From Euphorbia lathyris (lineage: Eukaryota; Streptophyta; Magnoliopsida; Malpighiales; Euphorbiaceae), in contig NC_088912.1 of NCBI RefSeq assembly GCF_963576675.1, forward strand, positions 55,390,395-55,454,394: a stretch of 64,000 nt of DNA, given 5' to 3'. Positions within the stretch are counted from its first letter, which is position 1; every line of letters begins with the position of its first letter. Shown piece by piece: positions 19,411 to 30,979 of the stretch. The notes under the pieces are model-generated. The model was given only the letters and a program-made list of their open reading frames with translations. It was not told the origin of the DNA and made no database searches. Position numbers and translations under genes: made by a program.

Positions 19411-22175
19411 GGAATTCTTCTCATGGGCTGACTCTTTCTTCAGGCCGCTGTTGAGAAATTTTTCTATCTGTTGACAATTCTGTTGTTTTGCTTAGGACTA
19501 AATTTTCTCATTCAATGCCCCTAGATTCTCTTGCTTCAGAAGATGTTGTTTTGGTGACGATCCCTGGAGTTTCAGGTATTCCCTGCAATAAAGCAAGATG
19601 CCCATTTTCTCCTAGAGTTGACATCAAATCAAATGACAAATGTGTAGTGATGCGTATGTAGCCTAATATATGCATGTATGCATGAGTGTGTGAATGTGTG
19701 TGCTAGACGTGCATTTTACTCTGTGTTGTTACATTGGTACATGTGTGAAGATTATGCATGAATGGATGAAATGATTTCATAGATTCTCTTTTCCAGACTC
19801 GAGAGATGGGGCATCTTTAGGATCAATGAATGATGTTTTGACGATATGCCCTAGTTTGTGAGAGCTTATCCTATCTGCAAATGATAAGGATAGATAAGTC
19901 TGACATGAGAAGCTCTGGAGGCACGGTTTCCGCTTGATGAGGATAAATAAGTCTGACATGAGAAGCTCTGGGGGTGAGGTTTCAGCTTGATGAGGCTCAT
20001 ATCTTTTTTTTTTCAAGAAGTGTTGATATGTTCGTTTTTTCCCTAATTTTTACCTAAGTGGCCCTTTTCGGGTTTTCAACTCAGCGGGATCTCTCTATTC
20101 TTCTCTATCTCTCCTTTTGCATGAACTGCCCATAGGGTTTTCAATTAAGCTTTTTAACATCTCACAATTTTTCTCTATCTCTCCTTTTGCCTGGACTGCC
20201 TCTTTTGAGGTTTTCAATCAAACATTTTTTTTTCTCGTTTTCACAGATGCAAGAGAATTGGATAATTTAAAGTGCATGGTCCCAAGAGTCATTTTTTGTT
20301 GATTTCCATACTTAGCATCAAAGATGAGTTGGTGCTCAGTCTTTTGACCAGTGGAAAGGCCTTTTGAACTGGCTGACAGGTGATCAGATCATATGGATGT
20401 ACCCCTTGATGGAGATAGCTTGGGTGCTAAATAGAGTTTGGGTGGATGCCTGTGAAAAACTTGAGGCGAGGCCTCATTTGCATTTATATTGTGGAACACC
20501 ACCGTTGGGAGTGAACCATTATCACTCACTATGTTGATTGGTCTATGTATACAGATGAGGAGTGAAGAACTCGATATATTCCTCAATTTGGACTAGAGTT
20601 CACTACTCTGGATGATTATAAACGCAAGATGCTTCTGTCAAAGTCGGCTCTTGAGAGGACAACAGAGGAGCAGAGAGACCAAGCTTCATGAAGCATAGAG
20701 ATGGAGGAGGAGTAGTCTTTTTTACTCAAATCTTATTTATTTGATTTTTTTTTTGAAAATTCTCTTGAGGTGAGATATCTATTGATTCAAACATTTCATC
20801 GTATATACAGCTTCTAACTGTTCAACTCAAACAAAACACTTGGCAAATATACATTGAATTGTTTATTGCTCGGATTCTTAACCACTGTCACTGAAGTGTG
20901 CCTCTACAGGTTTTCACGTTTCAGCTATTTTATTTCCTCACTTTTGTTCCCGGAATTTTCAAATGAATGCCTTTTACGGGTTTTCACTCATTGGGGAAGT
21001 CCCCTATTGTTGCATAGGTCGTCCTTTGCGGATTTTCAACCTATCAGGATTTTTTTTCTTTTTTTTTTTGCATTTTTTATGAGAATGATTTCTTGGCTTC
21101 ACTGAGTGTGATCGTCTTCTTGAACATATGGTCGTCCTTGTCTTCACTTAACTGCACTCTTGATCTTGACTTGAAATTTCCATGATGGATATGAACTTCT
21201 GAGAACATGGTTGATAGACTCCAAATTTTCTTCCTTGACTAAAGTGAGCTTTTTTTCAGGCTTGATTAGCCAATTGTGAAGCACTATTGATCTTTTTTCC
21301 TTGAAGCCACTTAGTTGACTGTGTTGGCTTTTAATCTCATTCGAACTCTGAAGGATCTTCTTCCAAGATGGCTTTGGATGACTTCATCTTCATTTCTTAT
21401 TGTTAGACTTTACCCCTGAATTTTTCTGGCACCTCCTTTGCAGTGTTGGATTATCACATCATGGATTTGGACCTTGTTGTTGCTCATGGAATAGGGTCAA
21501 TTATCATCTATGGGTCGGTTGTCCCTTTATGTTTCAATATGAATGGGGTACCCATGTGATAGTGTCCCTTATGGAATTGGAGGTGACCTTCTCACTGAAA
21601 TCTTGGTGCTTAAGAATAGTACGATTTCGGCTTGCTATCCTCTTCTTCCCCTCTTCTTTATTGAGCTTTGTCAATTGTTGCTTGACCTTCTTTGTGTGCA
21701 AGTAGGTTAGAACTCTTCGGTTGATGAATTTAGGTCTGGCTTATCACTGCAAGGCCAAGGAAACCCTTCTCATGATTTATTTTGTTTAATTACTCCATTA
21801 ATTTTCTCTCTTCAGTGGTTAAGTTCTGAGCAATAAGTATATTTTTGGGACTTTCATCCGTGCCATGATAACAAAGGAAGTGTTTCAAATGAGTGAATGT
21901 CAAACGCTGATATGTGGTGCAGATGAGAATGTACAAAATTATCAATATCGCATAAAAATAGAATTTTATTGAAATCAAAAGAGTAATTCATAATGTCTTA
22001 TTGAACAAAAACAAAGATAAAAGATAAAGACTAGAAATGCAATTCTCCATTCTCATGCTGCTTCAAGGAGCTTTAGGTGCCTCTGCTTCATTAGTGTCCT
22101 CAATCTCGAGGACTTCTTCTTCAACTCCCTTTGATTCGTTCTGGAGTTCCTCTGTTCAAGGCATTGTTGAAGGAT
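19411..22175. other. TR-GAG non-coding interior
   Basis: No pol domain and no convincing gene on either strand. About 20050-21050 contains at least six spaced GGGTTTTCAAC/GGTTTTCA motifs (20070, 20135, 20210, 20910, 20979, 21030), apparently the decayed remains of another tandem repeat. Short TG-rich microsatellite-like sequence lies at 19640-19760. Confidence 0.55.
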
Positions 22176-22922
22176 TCACTTGTGGGATGAATTTGGATCA
22201 CTTAACTTTCCTGTATCAATAAGATCTTGAATCTCATGCTTCAACCTAGTACAATAATTTGTCTCATGACCATGCTTTTGGTGGAAATTGCAGTACCCAT
22301 TACGTTCAGCTCGAACAGAGGCTAAGGCATCACTAGTTGGCAATGGATGGAGCAAATTAAGCCTTTGTAGCCTCTCGAGCACTTCAGACAATGGTTGAGT
22401 AAAAGTGGAGAATTTCCTTTTCACTTTAACAGACTGAGGGTGTGATGAAGGGTGAACAACGCTGTTAAACTTACTGCCCCAATTGGGTGGAACTTGTTGT
22501 TGTTGAGGAGTAGGTAAATGCGCGGCAGGTCTTCGTGGAGTGGATGTTGGCGGAGCAAACTGTGGTATCAAATGGGAAATAGGCTCCACAATAGCAGATT
22601 TGGAAGTATCAACGATCAATGACTCATTCAGGATCTCTCGGATCAACCTCTTCACCCCATTCTTTAATTCAATTGAAGAAAGAATATCAGGGAGGACTTG
22701 CTTAATTGCTTCTTTGAGTTCAAGATCTCTAACCATCCCATTGGAGCTTTGAAATTCCTTCTTTAATTCTCTAACTCGACCAACTGCTTCATCAGTCACA
22801 TCATTCTCAAAAGCCTCTTTGATGTTAAGAGCATGCTTGAGCTCATCAGACAGGAGGCACTCCACTAAGCTCTTTTGCACTTTGCTCTCAAGATTGCGGT
22901 CTAAACCATTAGATTGGGCCAT
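22176..22922 (-). CDS. gag-like protein of the TR-GAG element
   Basis: This 248-residue open frame starts at an ATG whose complement is at 22922. The first 110 residues are charged and helical-looking (KVQKSLVECLLSDELKHALN, then ELKEAIKQVLPDILSSIELK). A Pro/Gln linker follows, then KFSTFTQPLSEVLERLQRLN and a CCHC-like knuckle, CNFHQKHGHETNYC, followed by LKHEIQDLIDTGKL. The knuckle plus LKHxIQDLID block is characteristic of Tat/Ogre gag C-termini, where it binds RNA. It is shorter than full Ogre gag and not followed by protease or RT. As the only intact ORF in a young-looking element it may be functional, packaging the element's RNA in particles supplied by a partner. Confidence 0.75.
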   Translation of the reverse strand: MAQSNGLDRNLESKVQKSLVECLLSDELKHALNIKEAFENDVTDEAVGRVRELKKEFQSSNGMVRDLELKEAIKQVLPDILSSIELKNGVKRLIREILNESLIVDTSKSAIVEPISHLIPQFAPPTSTPRRPAAHLPTPQQQQVPPNWGSKFNSVVHPSSHPQSVKVKRKFSTFTQPLSEVLERLQRLNLLHPLPTSDALASVRAERNGYCNFHQKHGHETNYCTRLKHEIQDLIDTGKLSDPNSSHK

Positions 22923-24467
22923 GACTGTGATCTAGGTAAAGAAAAGGTAAAGATGCATGAGTGAAACCTTCTAGACATCATGAAATGCATGTACAAGATA
23001 AATGTTGGAACTACCTATTTGTGCGTTCTACATATGGATGCATGATTCGTGGTGTGTGCCTTTTTTTACTTTTACAAAAAGAAAGAAAAAGAAAATAAAA
23101 CCAACAAACAGTTAGTCATAACACACATAACACATGTCACAACATTATTCATTCCAACCTTATTCCTCCCATACACGTATTGGTTCAGGTCCTTTGCTAG
23201 GATTTTTGGTTTTGGTTCATTTTGCATCAACGAGGGATGCACGAAACCGATGACATGCATAACTCTCAAAGCGATGTAAATCAATCATCATACAAGGTTA
23301 GCCTTTAGTTCGCCTTTAGGATAGACCGTATCGGTTTTTTAGGTCATGCGAGACCATGGGATACGACATGGCTTATCTTAACGGTTAGGGTCTTGTTTAG
23401 GACAAACTATACCAATCTAGTCTGTAGAATCCGCCCATTTCAACATTTGGAGTTTCAAGCCTCCTCAGGGCGATTTTCAAAACTTGGATATGGCAAAGGT
23501 TTTCCTAGACAAGTCGGTGTCTTTTTAAAATAGGTTATGTCGGCTTTATTTCGAAAGTACCCTTAGGATAGAGTTGAAATCTCTACTGGGGTTTTCTCTC
23601 GTTTCAAGTATGACACATACTACCTTTAAATGACATGTTCGTTTCGTTTACTATAGGTTGTACCAACCTTGATCTCCATTACTGTTTTGATTTGAAAGAG
23701 ATGAAAAGCTCTTTTAAGTAAACGGAGACTTTGGGTGTAGTACATCCTATACTAAAAGACTCGAAACCCTATTCTTTTGACATAGATTATAGCAAACTGA
23801 AATTTGAATTCTAGTATGACATGACTTGGACAAAAGATGCCAAAGTGGTCTCTTTGAATCATGGTGTGTACCGACCTTAGATTTCATTTTTCCCTTATTG
23901 ACGAAAGAGGTGAAATCTCTTTTTGGGAAACATGAAATTTTTGGGTCTAGTATAAGTCATGGTTAAAGAGACTACTTAGTTCCTTTCAGAATAGGTCATG
24001 CTAGATTAGAATTTTGCTCCTTCTTTCGGGTTTGAACAAAGAGGTAAAATCTCTATGAAAGAAGTATGAAACTTCAGGTATGTCATAGGCTATAACAAAA
24101 GACAAACAAAAGGCCAAAATACAATGGAAAATCAAAATCATTATTAGGGTCATGCTTTATCCTAAGGGAAGTAACTAAAGCCATTACATGAGGTTTGGTT
24201 GAGAGATGGGGACCATTGCAAAAAGATCAAACTATTCCTTTCGAATGGAGTTAGAATAGTCCAAAACTTTTTACAAGGGGGCATTGACACTAGGTAGGCC
24301 CCAAGTATCGAATGGATTCTTGGAGAACTTTCGTGAGAATTGCCCAAAAGGTTTTCTTTTGTATGCAAATGCTATGAGAACTTAAAAGAGAGTAAGAATA
24401 GTTCAAAAAGTACAGAAGAAATTGCTTTTCGGAATCAACTTCTCTTTGTCCCCAGCAGAGTCGCCAC
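22923..24467 (-). other. TR-GAG leader with degenerate ~180-bp repeats and PBS
   Basis: Between the gag ATG and the PBS (24449-24466, minus TGGCGACTCTGCTGGGGA), a block recurs in strongly diverged form from about 23290 to 24110. It is recognised by pairs such as GAGGTGAAATCTCTTTTTGG and GAGGTAAAATCTCTATGAAA. No coding sequence was identified. Confidence 0.6.
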
Positions 24468-26555
24468 TGTAGACGAAGCCTACCTCGACGGGCTTTCACC
24501 CGCGGGAGGTCCGCCATGACTACTACGATGCTGTTTGGACTCGAGGTCCACTAGAGAAAACGACTAGCTCGGTAGGGCCGGTGTCAGAGAAAGAGTCGCC
24601 ACCTGGATTTTAGGTCCGAGAATGTTACTGAGATTCCTTGCGGGAAGCAAGTGGGTTCGGGAAGTTAGGTACGCTTGGGGAAGGTTAATATCTCCTCGAA
24701 ATGAAATATTAAGCACCCCCAAAATCGCCCGGTGAACCCACCGGCCTCCTACTTAGCATTTCTAAATACAATCAGGCTATTAATAACTCTTTTAAGCTTT
24801 TTAAATTCGTTTTGAATGTGATTTGTTTGGAAAAAATCATTTTTGTTTCATGTCATATTGCACAATTGTATACAAAAGAAAATAAACAAAATATTACAAC
24901 CCTAAAAGCAATGAAATATGTACAAAATTAAATACAATTACATCCAGGCATTCCCGGGTCTTCAATCCGCACCAAAATAATGTTTCTCCATACTCATATC
25001 AACCAAAATAAAAGATTAGAAGCAAATAACATAGTTGTACAATTAGTTATGGTGTAAAAATGGACAAAGGACTAAATTGAATAAACTTAAAAAGTTTATT
25101 TAAGGGCCTAATTGAAAGAAAGTGAAAAACTTTAAATTAAGGACCAAAGTGAATAAAATATAAAGTTCCAAAATAGGGAGTAGAATGAATAAAAGTAAAA
25201 GTTCTAAATTAGGGACTAGAATGAATAAAACGAAAAGTTCTAAATTAGGGATTAGAACGAATAAAACAAGAAGTTCTAAATTAGGGACTAAAACGAATAA
25301 ATAAAAAATTAGTAGGTTAGGAATCAAAGAAATAGAAAAGAAAGTTTTATTATAACTATTGGTGTCTGAACGATCGTGAGATAAAATTTATCTCGAGTTG
25401 ATTCGTTTATCCCAAATCATTGTTATGAACAAAAAGAATAAATTAGATCAATAATATTAACTTGTAATATTATTGATATCAGATTCAAAAATAAAAGTAT
25501 AAGAAAAGTAGATTGATTGGAATACACAGAAAAAGGCTCAAAACAAATGATTTAACTGGTAAATCATTGTTTTAGGGTTAAATTAAATTGATTTTAGGGA
25601 TCAAATATATACAGAAAATATATTTGACAGCCTATTGACAATAAAAATCAACAAAGAAAAATCAAATAAGAAAAGGGACGAACAGTCAATATTTTACAGT
25701 ACCAAATATTAAATAGTAGACAGGATTTGTCCCTCAGAAACCTTTACCTAGGTTGTGGGATGATTGGAAAAATCACAAATAATGGAACACGAAATTAATA
25801 TTCAGACGGCTGGGTTTTTCTCGGGTGGCAAAGACAGAGTTGCGGCTATTTTTAGTATAATTTTCCTCCTCCCCTTTTTTCCCTTGAAACTGATCTAAGA
25901 GCTCCTATTTATAGGCTTAAATTAGGGTTCAGGGTTGAAGTTAGAATTAATTAGATGTGCAGGGGCTAAAAAGGTATTTATCACCTTTTGGAAAAAAAGG
26001 TTTGGCGGAAACCTAATTTAGGGAGAGGGGGCAGCAGCTGCTGGGCGAGCTGGGCCCTGCGCGCGGCCCAGCGGCCAGCAGCAAGAGCCCAGCCGCACCA
26101 CCGGATTACCGACGGAATTTCCGTTGTAATCCGTCCCAGCATTTCTTTTATATAAAAAATGATCTTATCGATCTCCGATTTTGACGATTCTTGTGCCATT
26201 GGACTCGTTTCGACGAGACGGACATTTTTGCATCTAATAACCTGAGGCTAAAACTGACCCGAACTAAGGTTATTTCCTATTTTATCCCGAATTTCACTCG
26301 AAAACTTCAACTAATCACATATTCTTCGTTAGACCTCTGAATTGAGCCCGGAAAAGTGCGTTATGACACTCTCGGGGGACATGACTCACTAAGATATCCA
26401 AAATTCTATTTGGTGCTCTAAAGAAATTTGGGTTTGAATGGAAAATGGTTGACTTTGACTTTCTAACGAGTGATTTTTCTGTGATCCATTTCTAATTATA
26501 TTTCCAATCATCTTTAAAAGGTTTTCATCATTGGGCTACGACTCTAGTGTCTACA
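24468..26555 (-). repeat. TR-GAG 5' LTR
   Basis: This 2088-bp partner of 15803-17887 has the same minisatellite (about 25105-25310) and GC-rich tract (26030-26100). TATTTATAGG/CCTATAAATA near 25905-25915 reads on the minus strand as a TATA-like box, a plausible promoter for minus-strand transcription. The PBS sits one base inside its inner edge. Confidence 0.9.
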
Positions 26556-27580
26556 CTATGACTAATGCCTTCCTCAACCTTGAAACAGAAGTAATCAAGG
26601 CCCATGAAAAATCTCCATTGAAAATTCAAAACACTGAACCCTCTGACTCTTACCTTCTCAAGTCTCTAAACCACCCTCCTCTAACTCCTCCTAAGCCTCC
26701 TTGTACTGAGGATGATATAAATCAGATGGCTAACTCAGCTCAACAAATTGCTGATCAGGGCAAGACTCTTGCCACTAAGATTAAAGCCAAAATATCTTAG
26801 CCTAATTTGTCTACTATTCAAGAGGAGATTGCCAGCAAACTGCAAGACGTTGTTGATCGTCTACTTGAAGTAGTGAAGAACTCCTTCATACCACATACCT
26901 CTCAGCCTCCTCTAATGGTTGCTCATTCTATCGGAGAGACTTCTATCCTTCCGAGTGAATTAGAAAGAATCAAGAACCTCCTCCACATTGTTGATCCACT
27001 CATCAGTCAACAAGGAATTCATACTTATGCGGATAAGATGGAAACTATCCAACTAATTATGATTTCCTATATGGCTCAGTCGAAGTACTCTATCAAATTC
27101 ATACCCTTTAGAGATTCCATTTCCAAGGATGTACACAACAATATCACCTCTGAGCTTCAAACTATCAGGGACAATATTCACGATCTTCGTGAAGATATAG
27201 CTCACATCTTTGAAGCACATGTTGAGAAATTGGAGACTATTCTGCATTATTGCTGAGAAAATCAGAAAGTTGTCTCACTTTTAGATCAGAAGCTAACCAT
27301 CATTTCCCAGCAGCACAAGGCACTGGATCGTAGTCTTATAAATATCCTCCAAAAGTATTCGCATTCTGTCACTGCCTCTGCCCTCTAAAGCACGAAAGCC
27401 AGTCAACTTCTTCTCGTAAAGATGGGCAGGCAATGCACTCTTTCTTTTGAAGGCGTGGAAATCTTTAAAGATATCAACGCTAGACTTATACAGAGTTCTG
27501 GAAAACTTCAGAAGTTCACTCTTCAGCTCAACTCTCGCCAAACTACATCTACTTCTGCTGATACTTCTTCTCATCCCGTG
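26556..27580 (+). pseudogene. SIRE/Maximus-like post-pol coiled-coil ORF, interrupted
   Basis: An open frame reads from about 15750, is split by the TR-GAG, and resumes here as MTNAFLNLETEVIKAHEKSP. A TAG at 26798-26800 and a TGA near 27254 interrupt it, and the frame shifts after 27370. The sequence is rich in long heptad-like segments (TIQEEIASKLQDVVDRLLEV, ELQTIRDNIHDLREDIAHIF), consistent with coiled coils, with a Pro-rich stretch before them. Its place just upstream of a GGGGGAGATT PPT and an LTR of SIRE type suggests the env-like ORF of SIRE/Maximus Copia elements. I saw no membrane segment. The lineage call is an inference from the LTR and position. Confidence 0.5.
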
Positions 27581-27588
27581 CTGATAAC

Positions 27589-29386
27589 TAGAGCTGTCAA
27601 AATGAGTCATAACCCATTTATTGACCCATTTAACCCATCATTTAAATAGGTTAGGGTTGACCCTTTTATGGATTGGGTCATAAAGAGATTGAGCCATTTA
27701 ACCTATATAATAAAAGGGTTGAATAGGTTTTTGGCAGGGTCAACCCAATAACCCATTAGTTTCTTATTCATCTTAAAACAACCACAAATACTTATTCTTT
27801 AATATTAGTAAATTTGAATTATTGAATGAAATTTGAATTATTCATCCACTAAATCAGAATTATTCTTTTCATATTATTCTTTTCATGCTTATTCTTTAAT
27901 ATTAGTATATTTTTCAATTCATTATATATAGTTTCCTTTGAAATAATATATTTATTTATTTATAAAATGTGAGGATGTGAGGCTGTGACGACAACCCAAT
28001 AAATAATTTCGTCAAAACATTCATTTATTTAATAATTAATAAATATATTTTTTTTATTTCTCATACAAAATGTCTAAAACAAAAAATAATATTCTCTAAT
28101 TCCATGAAATATTAAATTATATATTCTCAAAAGAAAACTTATAAAATTAAGGGTTAATTTAAAAAAACACATGGTTTCATGTTTTCATAGATCAGAAATT
28201 CTAAAATTCCATAAGTTTCTAGAATTTAAAATTCCAAAATTCTAGAATTTTCTGGAATTTCAGAGCTCTGAAATTTTTGAAATTTCAGATTTCTAAAATT
28301 TCAAAAATTCTGGAATTTCAAAAATTCTAAAATTTTAGAATCTGAAGAATTCTGGAATTTCAGAATCTGAAGAATTCTGGAATTTCAGAATCTGAAGAAT
28401 TCTGGAATTCCAGAATCTGAAGAATTCCAAAATCTGGAAAATCTAGAATTTTAAAAATTCTAAAATTCCAGAATATGAAAATTCTGAAATTCCAGGATAT
28501 GAAAATTCTGAAATTCTAGAATTCGAAAATTCTATAATTTTAAAAATTCTGGAATTTCAGAAATTCTAAAATTCTAGAATTTCCAATATTCTAAAATTTC
28601 AGAATCTGGAAATTCTGGAATTTCAAAAATTCAGAAATTCCAGATATTCTAAAATTTCAGAAATTTTGGAATTTTGAAAAATAATAGAATTCCAGAATCT
28701 GGAAATTCTAGAATTTCGAAAATTCTGAAATTCCAGAATATGAAAATTCTGGAATTTCAGAAATTCTAAAATTCTAGAATTTCCAAAATTCTAAAATTCT
28801 AGAATCTGGAAATTCTGGAATTTCAAAAATTCAGAAATTCCAGATATTCTGAAATTTCAGAAATTTTAGAATTTTGAAAAATTCTAGAATTCCAGAATCT
28901 GAAGAATTCTAGAATTTCAAAAATTCTGGAATTTCAAAAATTTGAAAATTTTGAAAATTCTGAAATTCCAAAATCTGAAATTTCAGAATCTGGAATATCA
29001 AAAATTCTGAAATTTCAAAAATTCTGAAATTCCGTAAATTCTGAAATTTTAAAAATTCTGGAATTTCAAAAATTCTGGAATTTCAAAAATTCTTGATGAT
29101 TTAGATGATTACTACATTGTTGTTTGATTTTATAGAACATTACATTATTTGGACTAATAGTTTTTTACGTGTATGTTAATTGAAATTCAAATGAACAAAT
29201 TTTTAATTAGATTTAGTTAAATGGGTTAAATGGGTCAACCCATGTAACCCATTTAATAAATGGGTTGGGTCATTTTGACCTCTATACAAATAGGTTATTA
29301 CAACCCATTTATTAAATGGGTTGGGTTGGGTTAATCCATTTATTAAATAGGTTGGGTCAATCTTTTTAGCCATTTTGACACCTCTA
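27589..29386. mobile_element. non-autonomous hAT element with internal palindromic array
   Basis: The ends are TAGAGCTGTCAAAATG and, inverted, TAGAGGTGTCAAAATGG, flanked by the perfect 8-bp TSD CTGATAAC (27581-27588, 29387-29394). An 8-bp TSD with a TAGRGGTG-type TIR indicates hAT. Subterminal motifs AACCCATTTA / TAAATGGGTT are repeated at both ends (27610-27760, 29215-29360). There is no transposase. The middle (about 28190-29095) is a dense array of short degenerate palindromes. The element inserted into the SIRE-like ORF. Confidence 0.9.
28190..29095. repeat. degenerate GAATTTC/AAATTC palindromic array
   Basis: Around 900 bp consists almost only of variations on AAATTCTGGAATTTCAGAAT, with a loose 13-27-bp rhythm. 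Local homogeneous patches occur, for example three near-identical 27-bp units ending TCTGAAGAATTCTGGAATT at 28330-28420. Because the unit is nearly its own reverse complement, both strands look alike. The motif TTCNNGAA, the two-unit core of a heat-shock element, occurs many times. Confidence 0.85.
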
Positions 29387-29394
29387 CTGATAAC

Positions 29395-29897
29395 AAAAAG
29401 GGGGAGAACAAGAAAGAGAAAGAACCAGAATAAGACCAAGGACTAAACCAAGAACTAACTCCATAGTCTAAGTCATTAGCTTAATGTTTATAAGTTGCTT
29501 AACTTTATCTAAGACATGTCTATGTAATTCTTTTATTTAGTTATTTATAAAAATCTAATTCTGAATTCTGACTTACCTACACTTGTCTTAATGCTCTGAA
29601 TTTATTGAACTGTTCAATTTTCTATCATACTCTAATACTTTATTGAACTTTTCAAACATTCTTAAGCTCTAATGCTTTTTAATATTAAGCTCTGATACTC
29701 ATCTTAATATTTTTAGCTCTCACACTTTTTTCTGTTAAATTATTTAACTCACTGATATTTTTCTCATTAGCAAAATCAGTAGGTCAACCCTTATAGGGGA
29801 GTAATCAGAACCAACATAAGTTCAATAATTTTGGGGGGAGTAAGTAAAATATGTTCCTTTCTCTGAATATTTTTGTTATCATCAAAATGGGGGAGAT
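29395..29897 (+). other. SIRE-like 3' internal end and PPT
   Basis: After the hAT insertion, remnants of the ORF run into non-coding AT-rich sequence. Two AAAGGGGGAG/ATGGGGGAG tracts (about 29395 and 29887-29896) are present; the second directly abuts the LTR and is the likely PPT. Confidence 0.6.
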
Positions 29898-30979
29898 TGT
29901 TGGAACCCAATTTTGATGAAGTTTGATTATGACAAAAATTACATTAAGGAATTAGATCGATCAATTATATTAAAATTCAGAATTGAATAGTTGCTTTATG
30001 TACTAACAAGTTTGTTAAGTGTTGATAATTTAATTAAAGCAATTGGCTGCTTCTGAGTCAATTAACCAAAAAATCAGCAAAAGGCCTTCAGAGAGATAAA
30101 AGCCTAGCCAGAAGTAGGCACTGAACCAAAAGACAAAAGCCCAATGAAGCTAGGCCCAAGTCCAAAATCAGAAGAAGACAATTGCATTGTCTTCCCCAAA
30201 AGTTTGCCCATTCTGGTAAAACGCAGAAGACAACCATTTCTGCAACAACAACCCATCTCTCTTGATATGCACCAAAATGGAAATGCTCCAACCAACAAAG
30301 ATCAGAAACCAGAGAAGATTATTGGATGAATCTTCTCAACGGTCGACGGTCTTTTGAGTCTCAAACGGCTAGTTTCCTAATTTTGCAATGCGATAAAAGG
30401 ACCAGAAATCCTAGAGAAGAACACATGATGTTTCTTGTCAATGGATATCTTCTGGATTCAAACGACTAGTTTGAATCTCTTCCTATATAAGCACAGCTCA
30501 AGAATAAAGTCAAGTAGACCAATTCAAGCGCATATGAGATATATTGTAGAAAGCTAAAAACAGAGCAAAGTGTAAAACAAAAATCAAGTTCATATCTATG
30601 TAATCGTTAGAGAGATTAGTTCGATAGATTTCTTATCTGAAGAAATTGTAATCTTTTGATTGTAATCAGTAGTGATTTGTTGCTTCGGTTATAAGAAGCA
30701 AATAGTGAATTAGATAAGTGTTGAGTGAAGAAATGTACTTCATTCAAACTTAGGCTATTCTGTAAAAGGTTTGTTCTCTACCTCCAAAAGAGATTGTTAG
30801 TGAAATAAAGCTAAGGAGAAGGTGTCCTGAGGACTGGAAGTAGGCAAAAGGTTGAACCAGTATAAATCTGGTAAGTATTTCTTTCCACGCTATTGCCTTT
30901 TACTTCTACTAAATTATTTTATGCTCTGAACTCTATCTCACACATTAACACTTTGAACACCCTTTAAACTTTGCATACA
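29898..30979 (+). repeat. SIRE/Maximus-like 3' LTR
   Basis: It begins TGTTGGAACCC directly after the purine tract and ends near GCATACA at 30979, about 1.08 kb. The interior (GGAAGTAGGCAAAAGGTTGA, AACCAGTATAAATCTGG, then a TTTCTTTCC-rich stretch) is the style of SIRE/Maximus LTR 3' ends. A TATATAAGCA box lies at 30483-30492. At 30980 the sequence changes abruptly to the interior of an opposite-strand Copia element, consistent with insertion into that element. Confidence 0.7.

Larger units (their letters stand above)
15803..26555 (-). mobile_element. complete TR-GAG retrotransposon (Tat/Ogre-like, no pol)
   Basis: Two long LTRs (15803-17887 and 24468-26555), each starting TGTAGAC and ending GTCTACA, are nearly identical by eye. 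They are flanked by the 5-bp TSD CTATG (15798-15802, 26556-26560). The element reads on the minus strand: PBS TGGCGACTCTGCTGGGGA at 24466-24449, one gag-like ORF (22922-22176), and a purine-rich tract AAAGTAGGGGCAAC against the 3' LTR at 17888. The 6.6-kb interior has no protease, RT, RNase H or integrase blocks on either strand, so it must move with proteins supplied by others. It also carries two tandem arrays and degenerate repeats. The clean structure and similar LTRs indicate a young insertion, which split the SIRE-like ORF. Confidence 0.9.

Noticed and set aside
28190..29095. CRISPR-like or satellite interpretation of the short palindromic array
   Set aside because: There are no unique spacers, the units are degenerate, and the array lies wholly within a hAT element of a plant nuclear genome.
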